In this document: piece after piece, positions 25,043 through 37,282 of the stretch | Numbering within the stretch: position 1 is the first letter of the stretch | Layout: every line of letters starts with the position of its first letter | Source of the DNA: Adiantum capillus-veneris | Taxonomy: Eukaryota; Streptophyta; Polypodiopsida; Polypodiales; Pteridaceae | Length of the DNA: 64,000 nt | Assembly: GCA_014529385.2 (NCBI GenBank) | Contig: CM043947.1 | Location: forward strand, 116,856,087 to 116,920,086 | Direction of reading: 5' to 3' | The notes under the pieces: generated by a model | What the model saw: the letters and a program-made list of their open reading frames with translations, nothing else | What the model was told of the DNA's origin: nothing | The model's database searches: none | Position numbers and translations under genes: made by a program

Positions 25043-26120
25043 AAAGAAATAGAGCTGTACAAATTTTTGATTTAATAAAAGCAGTGTTTTTAGTGAAAGC
25101 GGTTAAGAAGGTTGAGCTAAAGAGCTCAAATGTGTATACTTTTTGCATTTCAACTGGTTTGTATCTGAATAGAGGCGTTGAGCGCAAAGGTTGAGAAAGG
25201 CTACTATGATTAAGAAGATTAAGCAAGTACCTGGGGTAAAGCTATTGGTTCAACATTGTGTTGTAATTTGCGAAGGATCAAGATAGCTCTTATTTATAGC
25301 ATCATGCTATGACAGGAAAGAGTAATACTCCATTGGTGCCATTGTTAGAGACTTCCACCCAAGCTGGCATAGTGCCATGTTTTGCATAATTTATGTGACA
25401 AAAATAATTCCAATCAGCTACAAGCAATAGGACTAGGTTGTACTAGGAGTTGATTCAGGTAGGAATATTAAGAATCTACTAGTTCAAAAGGAAAGCATCC
25501 ATTTCACATCACCTTTGAGCCATTGCGGTGACTTACTTTGGCATCCTCTTCTTATATACTTGTTTTCTTCTTAATGGACAAGTGCACTTAGATCTTTAAA
25601 GTGTTCTCGCATATAATGTGACCTAAAACCTAATAGTTACTTAGAAGGCTGACATAATTTACTATTTACACCATTCATGCACGTCGCTACTAATGAAAGT
25701 TAATCAAATGCTTATGGATGGTATTTAGTTCCATGCCATCCTTGCCTATGGCCTTATAATCACTTGCAAGTTCAGACTATATCATCATCTCAAAAGATGT
25801 CTAGCGTGTGGTCGTTGGGCATTGAGTAGCTGCATGGGTCTGGAAACAAATTACCACTTGTTTTACTTGTTGCTGCAAACCACAGGACTTCCTAACATCG
25901 TGGGTCGCCTTTCAATGATTTGTCCATTGGCCAAGGTGTACACAAATATGAATATTTGATTATTCTACTTTGACTATTATAAGATAATGCTAGGGAATTT
26001 TTGTCTTTAGGCTTTAGCCATCCTTTACTACACAAACCACTACATGACAGAGGGAAGTATGAGCCGTAGTGAGCCTTATGCATGAATGAGATGCATGTTG
26101 CCATTGAGAGTAGAGGTATG

Positions 26121-26565
<445 letters not shown>

Positions 26566-27059
26566 AATTCCCATCCCCATTGAATGGCGATCAAAAGTAG
26601 GAGATGGTGAGGCTTCAGAAACTCCATATGGGCTTATCTTGGATTCATCTACACATATACATGTTTGCATTTGTTAGGTAATGTAGTGGCTACTTTGACA
26701 ATTGTGGATTCAACTTCCTCCTACATTGAAAACTTCTAATGACTAGGAGAACATTTCTCACTAAAAAAATGGTTTGAATTGTTGACCATTAGTTTAAACA
26801 TCGTCATTTTCAATATTAGAGAGGTAACAAAATGGCAATTAGACGCTTCAATGCTCCTCTTTTGGCATATGTTTCCCCCTTGTGGTATATTGATGATTAT
26901 GTAAGCAATGACAAGAAAACCTTTTTTAAGTTTTCAATGGAATATCCTTGTTATGTATCATGGTAGTGATGTGTGCGAACACACTTGGGAATGCCAAGGC
27001 ACTTTTTTCTCTCGGCTTGTATATATGCCCATCATTCTAGGGCAAGCCTCTCTTTGTAT

Positions 27060-27157
27060 TAGCACACTTAGTGATATTGCTTTTGGTGTTGTGTGCTCTT
27101 GAGCTTCTCCTTCATCTTCATGTGCATTCGAGTCGTTCCATCAATTGGTATCAGAGC
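27060..27157 (+). promoter_or_regulatory. LTR 3' end plus tRNA-iMet primer binding site
   Basis: TGGTATCAGAGC at 27146-27157 is the classic plant LTR-retrotransposon primer binding site, complementary to the 3' end of initiator tRNA-Met. The sequence just upstream (27085-27143, ending atca) matches a second copy at 24190-24236, supporting an LTR terminus. The + strand sequence downstream to 27530 has a 152-codon frame (27071-27529) without recognised motifs, so the internal region is lost or non-coding. Confidence 0.65.
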
Positions 27158-27647
27158 AAGCTTCGACATCTGTGGCAACATCTTCAGCACCCTTCCGGCT
27201 CATGTTCTCAGATTGAGGTGATTTTTGGTGAGTGTTCACAAAGCAACATAATCTTGGGCAATATCTTTGATACATGGGTCGTCAATGTTTTGATTCAGGC
27301 TCATTTGGACCTCTATTTCCACTATTGGAAGTACTGTGCTATCAACATGAGAAAATCTCGCACGAAGAAGCTGTGTTACTTTAGTCGAACAGAGATTAAG
27401 CCTTTGACTATCCAAACTTCAAGTTTAGCGACCAAAATTCACACATTGACAAAGTATGTTTCACAAACAAACAATAAGCAATTACACATGCACTCATCCA
27501 CTTCTACTTTGATTAGCAAAGTGGAGTGAAGGCCTCTTCATATTTATAGCTAATTTACATAAGGAATAGACCCTAAAGAACAAGCACATGACCTTAACAC
27601 ATATTAGTTAAATCCACAAATGCTCAACCTGCACGAACCATGCAAGC

Positions 27648-28442
27648 AAGCAAACAATGGACACCTACATCTCCACCACCTTAGAGCTATGGCAGATGAA
27701 TACTTGAGAAGTTAACACCATTGGTGTCGTGAATTTAGGGTTGATGTGATTTTATTGTTGTCGTTTTAGATTAAAGCCATAGGTTGTAGGATATGCTTTA
27801 AAATATCTTCAACACACCGCGTGCTCACCCCTAGGCCTAGACACTCCATACTCCATAGTGGTAGCTTCTTCGTTTTATTATCACACATGAATCTTTCCAA
27901 ATTCGTTAGAGAAGCAAACAATGGACACCTACATCTCCACCACCTTAGAACTATGGCAGATGAATACTTGAGAAGTTAACACCATTGGTGTCGTGAATTT
28001 AGGGTTGATGTGATTTTATTGTTGTCGTTTTAGATCAAAGCCATAGGTTGTAGGATATGCTTTAAAATATCTTCAACACACCGCGTGCCCACCCCTAGGC
28101 CTAGACACTCCATACTCCATACTGGTAGCTTCTTCGTTTTATTATCACACATGAATCTTTCCAAATTCATTAGGGAAGCAAACAATGGACACCTACATCT
28201 CCACCACCTTAGAACTATGGCAGATGAATACTTGAGAAGTTAACACCATTGGTGTCATGAATTTAGGGTTGATGTGATTTTATTGTCGTCGTTTTAGATC
28301 AAAGCCATAGGTTGTAGGATATGCTTTAAAATATCTTCAACACACCGCGTGCCCACCCCTAGGCCTAGACACTCCACTCCATACTCCATACTGGTAGTTT
28401 CTTTGTTTTATTACACACAAATCTTTCCAAATTCGTTAGGGA
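27648..28442. repeat. 264-bp tandem repeat, three copies, upstream of NUP85
   Basis: Copies start at about 27648, 27912 and 28176, each with the shared block gcaaacaatggacacctac. The 264-bp period is exact between the first two starts and between the second and third. The third copy has a small insertion (ccactccatactcc) near 28373. The array ends about 440 bp before the NUP85 start codon, so it lies in or next to the promoter. Confidence 0.93.
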
Positions 28443-28879
28443 AGATTCGTTGGCTTCTTGCCGGTGGCGCACACAAACAACAAAACCAGTCCACGACTTT
28501 AGAATCGAACCCGAAAATAGCCACCGAAAGTACTCACGCTAACCACCTCAGCTAGGAGCTTTCGATGCTAGCAACTCAATACTGTAATTTTAAAAAAAAA
28601 ATCTTCAACACCCTCCCATCTGCTGCTTGCTGCTCAGCTTCACACTACCACGCCACAACCCTGCTGCTCAGGTCACTTTATTCAAAGTTGATATTGAGAG
28701 GGCGACCTCTGCAGACTCTTTTCAATAGAAAAAGGCATCGACGCCAGATTCCATTAGTATTTTCTAAATCGTAGGCACATACATACCTGCGAGAAAATGA
28801 TATTTTCAATTTCAATTCTGCTAAAGCAGCGGCATTTGGAGTTCCAGCGAGCCTGCGAGTCCTTCTGAAATTGAGAGAC
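28443..28879 (+). promoter_or_regulatory. NUP85 5' flank / presumed promoter and 5' UTR
   Basis: This is the only unique-looking sequence between the 264-bp repeat array and the NUP85 start codon. No convincing TATA box is visible in a position I would trust, and the transcription start cannot be fixed from sequence. The minus-strand open frame crossing this stretch (28678-28989) overlaps NUP85 exon 1 and is treated as a shadow. Confidence 0.35.
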
Positions 28880-29235
28880 ATGCCGGGCTGGCCTGATCGC
28901 GAGCTTTCCTTGGCAGGAGAAGGCTTTGAAGGCGAACGAGGTGGGCCCCCACGAAAGAATGTCTTTATTTCATGGGGCAGCGGCAACAAGCTCAGACTCT
29001 CTTACTTGCAGCAACATCAGCAGCCTCGCAACGCGGGTTCTTCCGCTGCTGCTGCTTCTTCTTCTTCTTCTTCTAGTAGGGTGGTGGAGGTGAGGGTGGG
29101 TTCCAGCAGCTCACTGTCCATCAACGACTCTGCCATGCGCAGACTTGTTTACGACTCCCTTCCCGCCTTTGCTTTGCTCCAGAGTCGCAAACAACAGGCT
29201 CTCCTTCAATCTCCACGCGCCTTGCCCTTAGACTG
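28880..29235 (+). CDS. NUP85: nucleoporin NUP85, exon 1
   Basis: NUP85 is a scaffold subunit of the Y-shaped (Nup107-160) nuclear pore subcomplex. In plants it also affects mRNA export and hormone or symbiosis signalling. The ATG at 28880 gives MPGWPDRELSL. After about 27 residues come VFISWGSGNKLRLSYL, a Ser/Ala-rich low-complexity insert (29032-29077), VVEVRVG, and MRRLVYDSLPAFALLQSR. The SWGSGN, VVEV and FALLQSR blocks line up with plant NUP85 N-termini as I remember them. The exon ends GAC TG and is followed by a GT donor (gtaaaaac). Joined to exon 2 it reads DWWETVLDYS, matching the conserved DWWEHV-type site. An earlier in-frame TTG is not a credible start. The next exon is almost 32 kb away. 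Confidence 0.85.
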
Positions 29236-29239
29236 GTAA

Positions 29240-30160
29240 AAACATCCCTCTCAAACCTGCTTAGTGTTTCATCTCAAAAGTTTTCATTAAAAAACATTGG
29301 TGGTCGTACAGTAGGCATGAATGTTGAGCGCCTTTTAGAAGGAACTTTTTTGGATGCAGTAATAATTTTTGTTTACACAAATGCTACTCAAGATGCTTGG
29401 GCAGGTTACAAGCTCTTGGATGTTTAAGACATCTACAGAAATAGCATCTCTTTATAGAGTCTTGCTCAGAGCTCAGAATCTATTCATGCTTCGTGATGTT
29501 CATGATAGTTATGTGGGCCAAACCTTGAAAATGGAGGTTGTATGATTTAAACTTGCTAGAAAGGTTCAGAGCGAAACCACCTCAAAAACACTTATATCCA
29601 AAAGTGTGAACCTCTTCACATGGCCATGATCAGACATGGCTTTGAGTAGTTTTTATGTTGTTTCCCTGTAGTGCAAGTACAAAGGAATAAAGAAACTCTA
29701 GAAAAATTCTATGTCAATGTGACCTTGAGAGTTCATTTTGGTGGGAACTTTGCATACCTCCTTTTGCTAAAGGTTAAAAGTTTGAAGACATTTAAGCCTA
29801 GGAACATATGTTGACAACCCAATCTAGCATCAATTCTTCCCTTACATTATTATGAAATGGTTTAGGTAACATTTGTAGTTCGATACGAGCTCTATTTCTT
29901 AGACCACAAGAAGATTAGTTGGCTTATCCTCCTTGTTTGATACATTGAATCACTATAGCTTTTAAATCTAGCAAAACCCTATGGTAAAAAGTATTCAATT
30001 ATGATAGTGACACTGGATAAAACTTGAAATTGCAAGAACAACAAGCAATTCTCATCCCTCCATTTGTTGAACTAAAGGTTCTTTTTTTGGTATATGCCTA
30101 AAGTTTTGGGTCATGTAGTTAACATTTTTCTCTTCTTCCTTGATGTTCCCTACAGGGGCT
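29240..30160. other. intron 1, unassigned single-copy-looking sequence
   Basis: AT-rich sequence with no open frame of interest, no repeat shared with the rest of the window and no element boundary that I can see. It is probably original intron or very old transposon sequence. Confidence 0.4.
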
Positions 30161-30164
30161 AGTC

Positions 30165-30510
30165 TTTAAGTGTTGGTGCCCTTTTTCCAATGACTCGCCT
30201 CCTTGATTCTTTGAGCTTCTTGTTCAAGGAATGCTTGCTTTGGAAGCTACTTATCTAGCAGGCGCCCTTCTTCCAATGACTCTTCTCTTCAGATCTTTAA
30301 GCTTCTTGTTCAAGGAATGCTTGCTTTGGAAGCTATAACTTACCTAGGCGCACTTCTTCCAATGACTCTTCTCCTCCATTCTTCAAGCTTCTTTCTCAAG
30401 AAATGCTTGCTTTGGAAGCTATAACTTACCAAGGCGCCCTTCTTCCAATGACTAGTCTCTTGAATTTTCGAGCCTTTTTTCTCAAGGAATGCTTGCTTCG
30501 GAAGCTTTTA
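30165..30510. repeat. 86-bp tandem repeat, four copies (intron 1)
   Basis: The shared block aatgcttgctttggaagct recurs with exact 86-bp spacing (anchor positions 30231, 30317, 30403, 30489). Each copy also has cttcttccaatgactc. No coding frame is conserved across copies. Confidence 0.93.
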
Positions 30511-30585
30511 CAGGCTTGGACACTCCAAGCGAGAAATCAATAGCAACACACGAATAGAAATTGCAATTAACTAAACTGAACTTGA

Positions 30586-30587
<2 letters not shown>

Positions 30588-30650
<63 letters not shown>
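30588..30650. repeat. (GA)n microsatellite (intron 1)
   Basis: An uninterrupted GA tract of about 63 bp. It directly abuts a dispersed repeat (30651-30790) that recurs at 56058-56200. Confidence 0.95.
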
Positions 30651-30652
<2 letters not shown>

Positions 30653-30790
30653 CAATGGGGTCCCAACCTCAAGGCCCCCCCACACCATTGCCGATGTGGT
30701 GTTTGCTTTTGATTGCATAAATGGAGTGTACTCACATGCAATATTGCAATGCAGACTCTACTGACTCGAATGGGAAATGTCACTTCGGTA
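30651..30790 (+). repeat. dispersed repeat, copy 1
   Basis: About 140 bp highly similar to 56058-56200 (shared blocks gcagactctactgactcgaatgg and ccacacc-ttgccgatgtg). At this copy it begins at the end of a (GA)n tract. Its class is unknown. It could be the end of a retroelement that, like LINE-G, inserts into GA tracts, but nothing else identifies it. Confidence 0.7.
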
Positions 30791-30799
30791 ACTCTTCAA

Positions 30800-32923
30800 G
30801 CTGAAGCACCTCCGGGGCTGATTTGATGCACCTTTGGATCTCATGAGGGGTTGCTGATGGTCACCAAGAGGAAGATTTGGGGTTGATTTGCACTCAGGGT
30901 TGTCCACGTTCGACGTACAGGACGTTCCGTACCGTACCGTATGACTCGTACGTTCCGTACATGACTCGTCCTTTTTTTTTGGGGGGGGGGGGGGGTTTGG
31001 GGTGATTTTTGGTGTGGGATTGTTTTGCATCTCGACTACATTTGACCAAGAGCCCAATGGCTGCATTGGCTCAAACAACCATGACCTATGTGCGACGAGG
31101 CTCGGGTAGCGAATCTACTATGGTCGCCACCACTTTGGAGATCATGATTCTTCTTTCTTCGGACATTACCGTTTCCAATGTCCATGGACAGATCTTTCAT
31201 GTTCTAACTTGTAAGACTTAAGTTACAAGTATTTAGTACCAAGTACTAAGGTCTATGTCATGACTCATACGATCTATCATGTGTAAGATGCATGATTTTT
31301 TTTTGCATTGTACGTTACGTCACCGTACGTCTAATTTTTTTTAGTTCGATTAGTACCGCACGTCTTCGTACGTGTACCCGTTGTACGTGACCATATGTGT
31401 CAACTATGTTTGCACTCCTGATGTGAGAGGAAATAGGGGCTGAGCTGGCTGCGAAAACGCAGATCTGGCTGCAAAAATGCAGCCTATCCGTCACGCAAAG
31501 CAGGGCTGAAAACGCAGGTGATAATGGAGCAACTGATGGACAGCAATGGAAGCACTTGATGCAGCAAGGGAGTGGCCGAGGAGAGGCTCAATGGGCTGCC
31601 GAAACTCCGGGCTGCAACGGGAGGCTAACGATGACTGATCTAGGCCGTGATCGGCGAGGGAAATGGCGCCAAATCTGAAAATGCTGGCTGATCTGCTGCC
31701 AAACTGCAAGCGCTGGGCTGATCTGCCGCTGTTGAGCAAAAACGCCAAGGCTGATCGTCGATGCATAAACACTGACTGGTCTGCTACAAAAACGTTGGAT
31801 GATCTTGGGTGCTTCCTGCAACTGATGCAAAATGCTAGCACACCTCCCCCCTTTATAGTGGAAAAGAACTTTTTAAGGCTTAGGTAGGGCAAAACCTCTG
31901 TCAAAGTTTATAAAATAAATCAATAAAAATGCACTTATTAATAAACTTGACCAGGGCTAGGTTTTGGGATGAAAGTGTCGCATATCTGCCGATCCAAGAA
32001 TCCGATTGAATGGCTCATTGAATTCTTCTAACCTAAAACTACATGCACGTCATGCCACCTTAGTGTAACATGTGTCAAAACGCTTGTACAATCCTTTATG
32101 CAAGAGGGTACCAAAATTGGTAAACCTAATCTAATGGACTCGTCTAAAGATGTAGGTCCTGCAAACAGGCTGACAAAATTGCCGGTACTAATCCTCCTAG
32201 GATTCTAAACACTCCTATCTAGAGATATGTACAAAATTGGCTCCAGAAGTCGATGAAGCATGTCCACGTGGCACACAGAACCATGTGCATGTGACATAAA
32301 GGCTCTTATAAACAATGGAAGGGTTGCCAAAAGCAGAGCCCCAAAAGCACTTGATACAAAAAACTGACTCCAAAAACTTGCGTCAAATCTGCCCAGATGC
32401 CACGTCAGCATGCTTTTTTGCGGACCTGCGGTACAAGTGCCACATCAACATCTCCCCCATGATTTTAGTTGGCAACCATGTCAGCATGCTCACGCAATTT
32501 TGCTGGAGTCTTCACTTTATAGGATCTTAGGTCCCTCGGCTATAAGTTCTTCAAGTTGTCTGAGTTTTAGCTCTAACCCCTATGGTCCTCTTGGCCAATC
32601 TTTGGGCATGCCACTGACTCGATGTACCCATGCACAAGATTGCACACATTCAACACTTGTACAAAGACTACAGTCTCTGAACATTCACATTTTGATTTCT
32701 GTTTAGGGTCCAAGATACAAATCATGATCATCGTAACATATTTAGCAATCACATCCAAACCGTGCTGATCTTTACTCGGGTGTCTTTGATCCACTAACTC
32801 TTGTCACTATCATTCATATCCTTTTTCACATTTCAAGCAAACCATGCCCATGACCATCTCCACAAGACAATACATTCACAGAGCATGCATTTTTGTGTAG
32901 TTAAAACACTTAGGTCACAATGC
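30800..32923. other. intron 1, repetitive but unclassified sequence
   Basis: Contains a G run (about 30970-30994), a cluster of short gtacgt/cgtacc motifs (30905-31390), and a stretch (31440-31830) rich in gctgaaaacgcag/gctgatctgc words. Those words resemble the word content of the LTRs of elements A1 and A2, so it may be an old related LTR. I cannot set element boundaries. No supported gene. Confidence 0.35.
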
Positions 32924-32932
32924 ACACCTAGG

Positions 32933-34150
32933 TTTTTTTTTCCCCAAGAAAAAGATCCTTCAATTAGTTAATAAAACTTCCCATAGGGCTACAAACCACC
33001 TTTACTAGAGAGGGCTACATCAAAAGCATTGGGAGACTCTCCCAGTGAGTGAACAAAATATGTACAATGAGGCTAAATCACAAAATGGGAGGAGGAAAGA
33101 GCCACACAGGTGGCCAGTATTGCCATCTGGGCACACCCTGGACCATGGTGAAGAAAGGCCTTGGGCGCTAGAGTCGTAGGAAAGCCTCTCTGCGCTCCCG
33201 CATGCGGCCGGAGCCGCCCTAAAGTCTCTCGAACTGACCCTTGAGGAATGAGTCAGCTCCAACCAAAAGTTACGAACAGTCTTCGCCGGTGGGACAAGGC
33301 GAGCCTCGAAGATGTGGAAGCAATGGACCCACCAAATGAACCAGAGTGTCAGGCCACAAACGAGCTCCCAATACACCTCTCTCACTGCACCACTCCTGGG
33401 GGGTAAGCTCTATGGCAGGCTGAAGTGTAGGTCGACCCCTCGGATCACTATCATCCTGCTGGTGGAGGCTAGCTCAAAATGGAGCACAGGGCGCGAGAGG
33501 GTGGAGCAGGTTGTAGCACCCCAAGTGTACTGTCGCATTGTGGAAAGAGCTGGCATTAGTCGAAGTACTCGAAGCCAAACCTGCTGTGCCATGGGGCGGT
33601 CCCACAGACAGTGACGCCGACTCTCCAAAGGATGTCACAAGAGAGACTCGTCCTGCTACAGCACTTGATTGGCAGGAGGAGGGTCTCACAGCCGAGTTCT
33701 TGTCAGGTTTTTGGGAGCGGTTGTGGGACTCCAAAAAGCCGAGGCGAGTCACTTTGTTCCAGTGGCCCGACAAGCCACTATGTACTAGCCAGCTCCCCAC
33801 TGCTGTAGCTCTGTGTGCGACTAGCCACGGGAACAAGTGACTCACCTCGGCTTTCTGGAGTCCCACAACCGCTCCCAAAAACCTGACAAGAACTCGGTTG
33901 TGAGACCCTCCTCTTGCCAATGAAGTGCTGCAGCAGGACGAGCCTCTCTGCGTACTGCCAGTATGTGTCGCCCTAGTCGAAAAGTGTACTGAAAGAAGGG
34001 GACCCCTTGGTGACCGACTGAAGGGAAAGGGTCTCTCCAAAACCACTCTCCAGGGTCCCACTGTACTCGTGTCAGAGGGCAGAGTTCCCAAGCCCAAAGC
34101 CGCCAATGGCTTGTCTCAAGATTTGCTGGGTCAGGATCTATGACACAAGT
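32933..34150 (-). pseudogene. LINE-C ORF2 C-terminus (zf-RVT-like) and 3' end
   Basis: On the - strand, SRRHCLWDRPMAQQVWLRVL (around 33600) resembles the zinc-binding zf-RVT tail of plant LINE ORF2 proteins, usually C-x2-C...H-x3-C followed by A..VW. The Cys normally before PMA reads Arg here. Further on come WELVCGLTLWFIWWVHC and FWLELTHS. The frame ends at 33020, leaving about 80 bp of 3' UTR before the poly(A). This piece continues upstream into 38515-38618 once element A2 is removed. The central part is disturbed by an inverted duplication (33640-33951). Confidence 0.75.
33640..33951. repeat. inverted duplication within LINE-C
   Basis: Bases about 33640-33757 and about 33834-33951 are reverse complements of roughly 118 bp with only a few mismatches, separated by about 76 bp. 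One arm is normal LINE-C sequence (compare 58590-58650). The other is the same sequence inverted. Such head-to-head repeats can arise by twin priming or template switching during target-primed reverse transcription, or by later rearrangement. Confidence 0.88.
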
Positions 34151-35646
34151 TGTAAGGTGCAGTGGATTGAATGTTGAACTTTGCTCAAGATGAGTGCTCC
34201 GAAGTGTGCTCAAGGTTCCTTTTTTCTTATGGTAGGGAGAGCCTTCCGTTCTTAATGAGAGAGTGCAATGGACACAAACAAAGTGAATGGACACTGCGTG
34301 AAGGTGCATGAGACTAAGAGATAGAGAAGAGAATACGACACCGGAGATGTTGTCAAACCCTCCTCCGAAGGCCCCACTCTCTATGGCTAGAGCGGTCTAC
34401 TATTGATTGCACAAATCTCTACAATGCTTGGACGTGCTGACGATGTCGACGACGATGAGGACGGGCTGAAATCTGAAAATGCTAAGGGCTGAAATCTGCA
34501 AATCTTTATCTGCTGAATTCTGACTCTATGTCGGTGACGATGTCGATCACGACAATGCGACGACGACGCGCTGAAAACTTAGATGCTGAAATCTGCGTTT
34601 TCCGGGCTGAAATTGCAAACTTCGCGGGATCTGACCGTGCGGCGAGGATCTGCTGTGGGAAGGTGAGATCTGCGAGGTTTGGGACTTGTTCTGCGATGTC
34701 TAAGTGCTGAAAACTGAAAACGCTGATGCTTGTATTGGTTCTGTCGCGGTAGATTTGCAAAACGCTGAAATGCCTGGCAGAGGCAAAAACGCTAGGGCTG
34801 AAAATCTGACTTGCGGTGGAAATCTGCTAATGCTAGGGCTGATCTGCTGTTGATGTGCAAATTTGCTCAGCTAGGAGTCTTCTGCTTCTTGCTATCGCCA
34901 GGAATCAACAAGATAAAAAACGCTGGCTGATCTGGTACAAAAACGCTAGGTTGATGCTGAGTTGCAAAAACGCTAGGCCTGTTGTTGGGGGTCTTGCTGA
35001 GAAGGTGCCTGTTGAGCGTGTGCTCCTGCTGCCTCTTCTGCCAAAAAGTGCTAGCTTTGGTTTGCTTATATATTATCTTAGCAAAATTGCCCTACCTAGT
35101 TTTCAACAAAAGTCACTTAAAAATAATAAGTGAAAAATGTCAAAAAATAGGGAAAATAGGTTTAATGCATTGGAAAATTCTCTTGATGGATTCTGATGGG
35201 AATGTTGATGATGATGCTGTGTGCAACCGGAGGATATGCATCTACTCTACGTGACTGGTCATGCACGGTATGGGAACAGACTCACAAAAGTGCCAGATCA
35301 CTTCCTATTCTAGACTGGCTTGACTGACTGAACCCTGATCATGCTGTAGCTTGTCCACAGACACATGGGGTTGGATCCCCTCTTTTTGAAAGTGAGGTAC
35401 TGGTACCGAACTGTATGGCGTCGAGGGAGATCGCCAATAGCATCCAGAATCCTCGAAAGGACCCTTCGTTGGCCCACGATAAGGTGTAGGTCGTGCGATA
35501 CTTGAACTTCATAAAGGTCTGCAACGCTTGCTTCTTTGGGCCGCGCCGAAAGCGACACAAAGTCATCTGTAGCTCCTTCAATGCTTCAACATTGTCTATG
35601 GATGTAGGTCCAGCTTCTTCAAGGTTGAAAATTCCTGAAACCACTT

Positions 35647-36891
35647 CTAACACAAAAACATGAACATACCTATTCCATGTAAAGTGAGTCGAGAAAATCT
35701 CGTCTTTCTAAAAGACTGTGTATGCAATGTAGATGAACAACTAGACGGAGTGCCAACCCATTCATCCAAGACATGCAAACAATGAGATCGAATCTTGTCT
35801 TTCTGATCTAAATCAATCAACTGTGGCAAAACACAATGGAAATACCTATGCTTGATGCTCAATCTTTCTTGTGCTCTTTCTGAAACTGTGTCGTGCCAAG
35901 GGAGAGACATGGAATGTGATTTCCTTGAATGCACACTTTTCAGCTTTTCATGAATAATCCGCATACATCCATGCTCATTCATGAGTGAAACGTGCTCAAC
36001 GTATGATATGTCATGCCTAGGAAAAGGGATCACATAAAGACGTTGACTAAAGTACAGGAAACGATCTGCGTGCTGACGAATCATTCGAACATACAGTACT
36101 TCCTGTGAGGGTTCTTTAGACCTAGGCTCGAGAGCCAAGATCGGTTCTTCCTGAGGGGGTTCTTTGTGAGGGAGTTCTTTCTGAGGGGTTTCTTTGGACC
36201 TCGACTCAAGAGCCAAGATCGGTTCTTCGTGATTGAACGAATCTGCAATGAGGTTAGCTTCACTAGAAAAAGTATCAACTAATGCATCAACCTTGTGAAC
36301 AATCACATCATCTTCATGCAAATCATCATGCTTGTGAGAAATCACATCTTGATCGTGCAAATCATCATGCTCATCTTTATCATGCAATTCATCATGCTTA
36401 TCATCATGGAAATCCTGTGTGTCCTGCTTTGGAGAAGAAGAGACAAAGAGAGTCTCCTTTTCCTGAATCTCTTGCATCTGTGCGTGCACTTGAGAAAAGA
36501 GTCGCAACATCTCTTTCATGTGTCGGTCGGTCATTGCTTTTCTTGCTTTGGTCTCTCGAACAAATTCTGCTTTTCTTTTTGCGGCTTCCAAACGCGCTTG
36601 CTCGTGCTCACGCTCTATGGCTGCCGTTCTTTCTTTGTGTTCTGCCTTTCTTTTTGCTTTTCGTGCTTCGCGTTTTAACTTCATGTCCATCACCATCTTG
36701 TCGAAAGCCTCCATAGGAGTTAGTGCAATCCTTGTCGTAGATGGGGAAGGGTCGAAAAAACCTCTTGGTGAGGAAAATTCCTCTTCGCCACTCCCATGCT
36801 CACCACCTCCAAGCGAAGTATCCATTTTGCTTCGAGTGATGACCATCCACTGAAGTCGTGGGTTCTTGTGGTCTTGGGTTCTTAAGCTCAC
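35647..36891 (-). CDS. A2 internal ORF: coiled-coil, His/Asp-repeat protein of unknown function
   Basis: A 414-codon open frame. The likeliest start is at 36891, or MVITRSK at about 36843. Residues around 55-150 form a strongly charged coiled coil (KREARKAKRKAEHKER, then EREHEQARLEAAKRKAEF). A segment with repeated HDDLHDKDEHDDLHDQDV-type His/Asp units follows (about 165-205). Then come two copies of an EEPILALESRSKE-type block, and a Cys/His-containing tail with FLYFSQR and IPFPRHDISY. No gag, CCHC knuckle, protease or RT motif is seen. A homologous frame exists in A1 (45673-46640) but is broken. By position after the primer binding site it may act as a gag-like protein; that is inference. 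The His/Asp repeats could bind metal. Confidence 0.7.
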   Translation of the reverse strand: MSLRTQDHKNPRLQWMVITRSKMDTSLGGGEHGSGEEEFSSPRGFFDPSPSTTRIALTPMEAFDKMVMDMKLKREARKAKRKAEHKERTAAIEREHEQARLEAAKRKAEFVRETKARKAMTDRHMKEMLRLFSQVHAQMQEIQEKETLFVSSSPKQDTQDFHDDKHDELHDKDEHDDLHDQDVISHKHDDLHEDDVIVHKVDALVDTFSSEANLIADSFNHEEPILALESRSKETPQKELPHKEPPQEEPILALEPRSKEPSQEVLYVRMIRQHADRFLYFSQRLYVIPFPRHDISYVEHVSLMNEHGCMRIIHEKLKSVHSRKSHSMSLPWHDTVSERAQERLSIKHRYFHCVLPQLIDLDQKDKIRSHCLHVLDEWVGTPSSCSSTLHTQSFRKTRFSRLTLHGIGMFMFLC

Positions 36892-37270
36892 AAGGAACTT
36901 GGGTTCTTGGGGTCTTGAGTGTCTTGCGGTTCTTCTTTCGCTTGCAATCTGTGTTAGAGAAGGATCTTCTCTTCACCCGAGTTCCGCTCGGGCGCACCCC
37001 TTGGCAGCCTTGCGCTCACACCAAGGTTGCTTTTTCCCACCTCACGTCGATTGGCCGGCCGCTAAGTGCACGGTCCGCTCTCAATGAGTGAAAAGAGGCA
37101 CAAGGGGAGGCTGGACAAGCCCTTCTTTCTTGGGTTTCCTGTCACTCTTCAAAAACACGATTAGGAATCGACACGCCCATGTGAACTTGGGTTCGTGCGA
37201 CCTCAACAAGCAAAAAAAAAATCTGTGGTTCTTGTGGTTCTTTCCTTGAGTGATACAGAACACTGCCAAA

Positions 37271-37282
37271 GCTCTGATACCA
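37271..37282 (-). promoter_or_regulatory. tRNA-iMet primer binding site of A2
   Basis: gctctgatacca on + is TGGTATCAGAGC on -, one base inside the A2 5' LTR edge at 37284. It is the standard initiator tRNA-Met priming site for minus-strand DNA synthesis. Confidence 0.95.

Noticed and set aside
28678-28989. Minus-strand gene overlapping NUP85 exon 1
   Set aside because: No family motif, and it is antisense to a well-supported exon whose codon structure explains the open frame.
33474-34106. Host-type gene from the 210-codon minus frame
   Set aside because: It is LINE-C ORF2 C-terminal sequence crossing the inverted duplication; the same peptides recur at 58574-59344.
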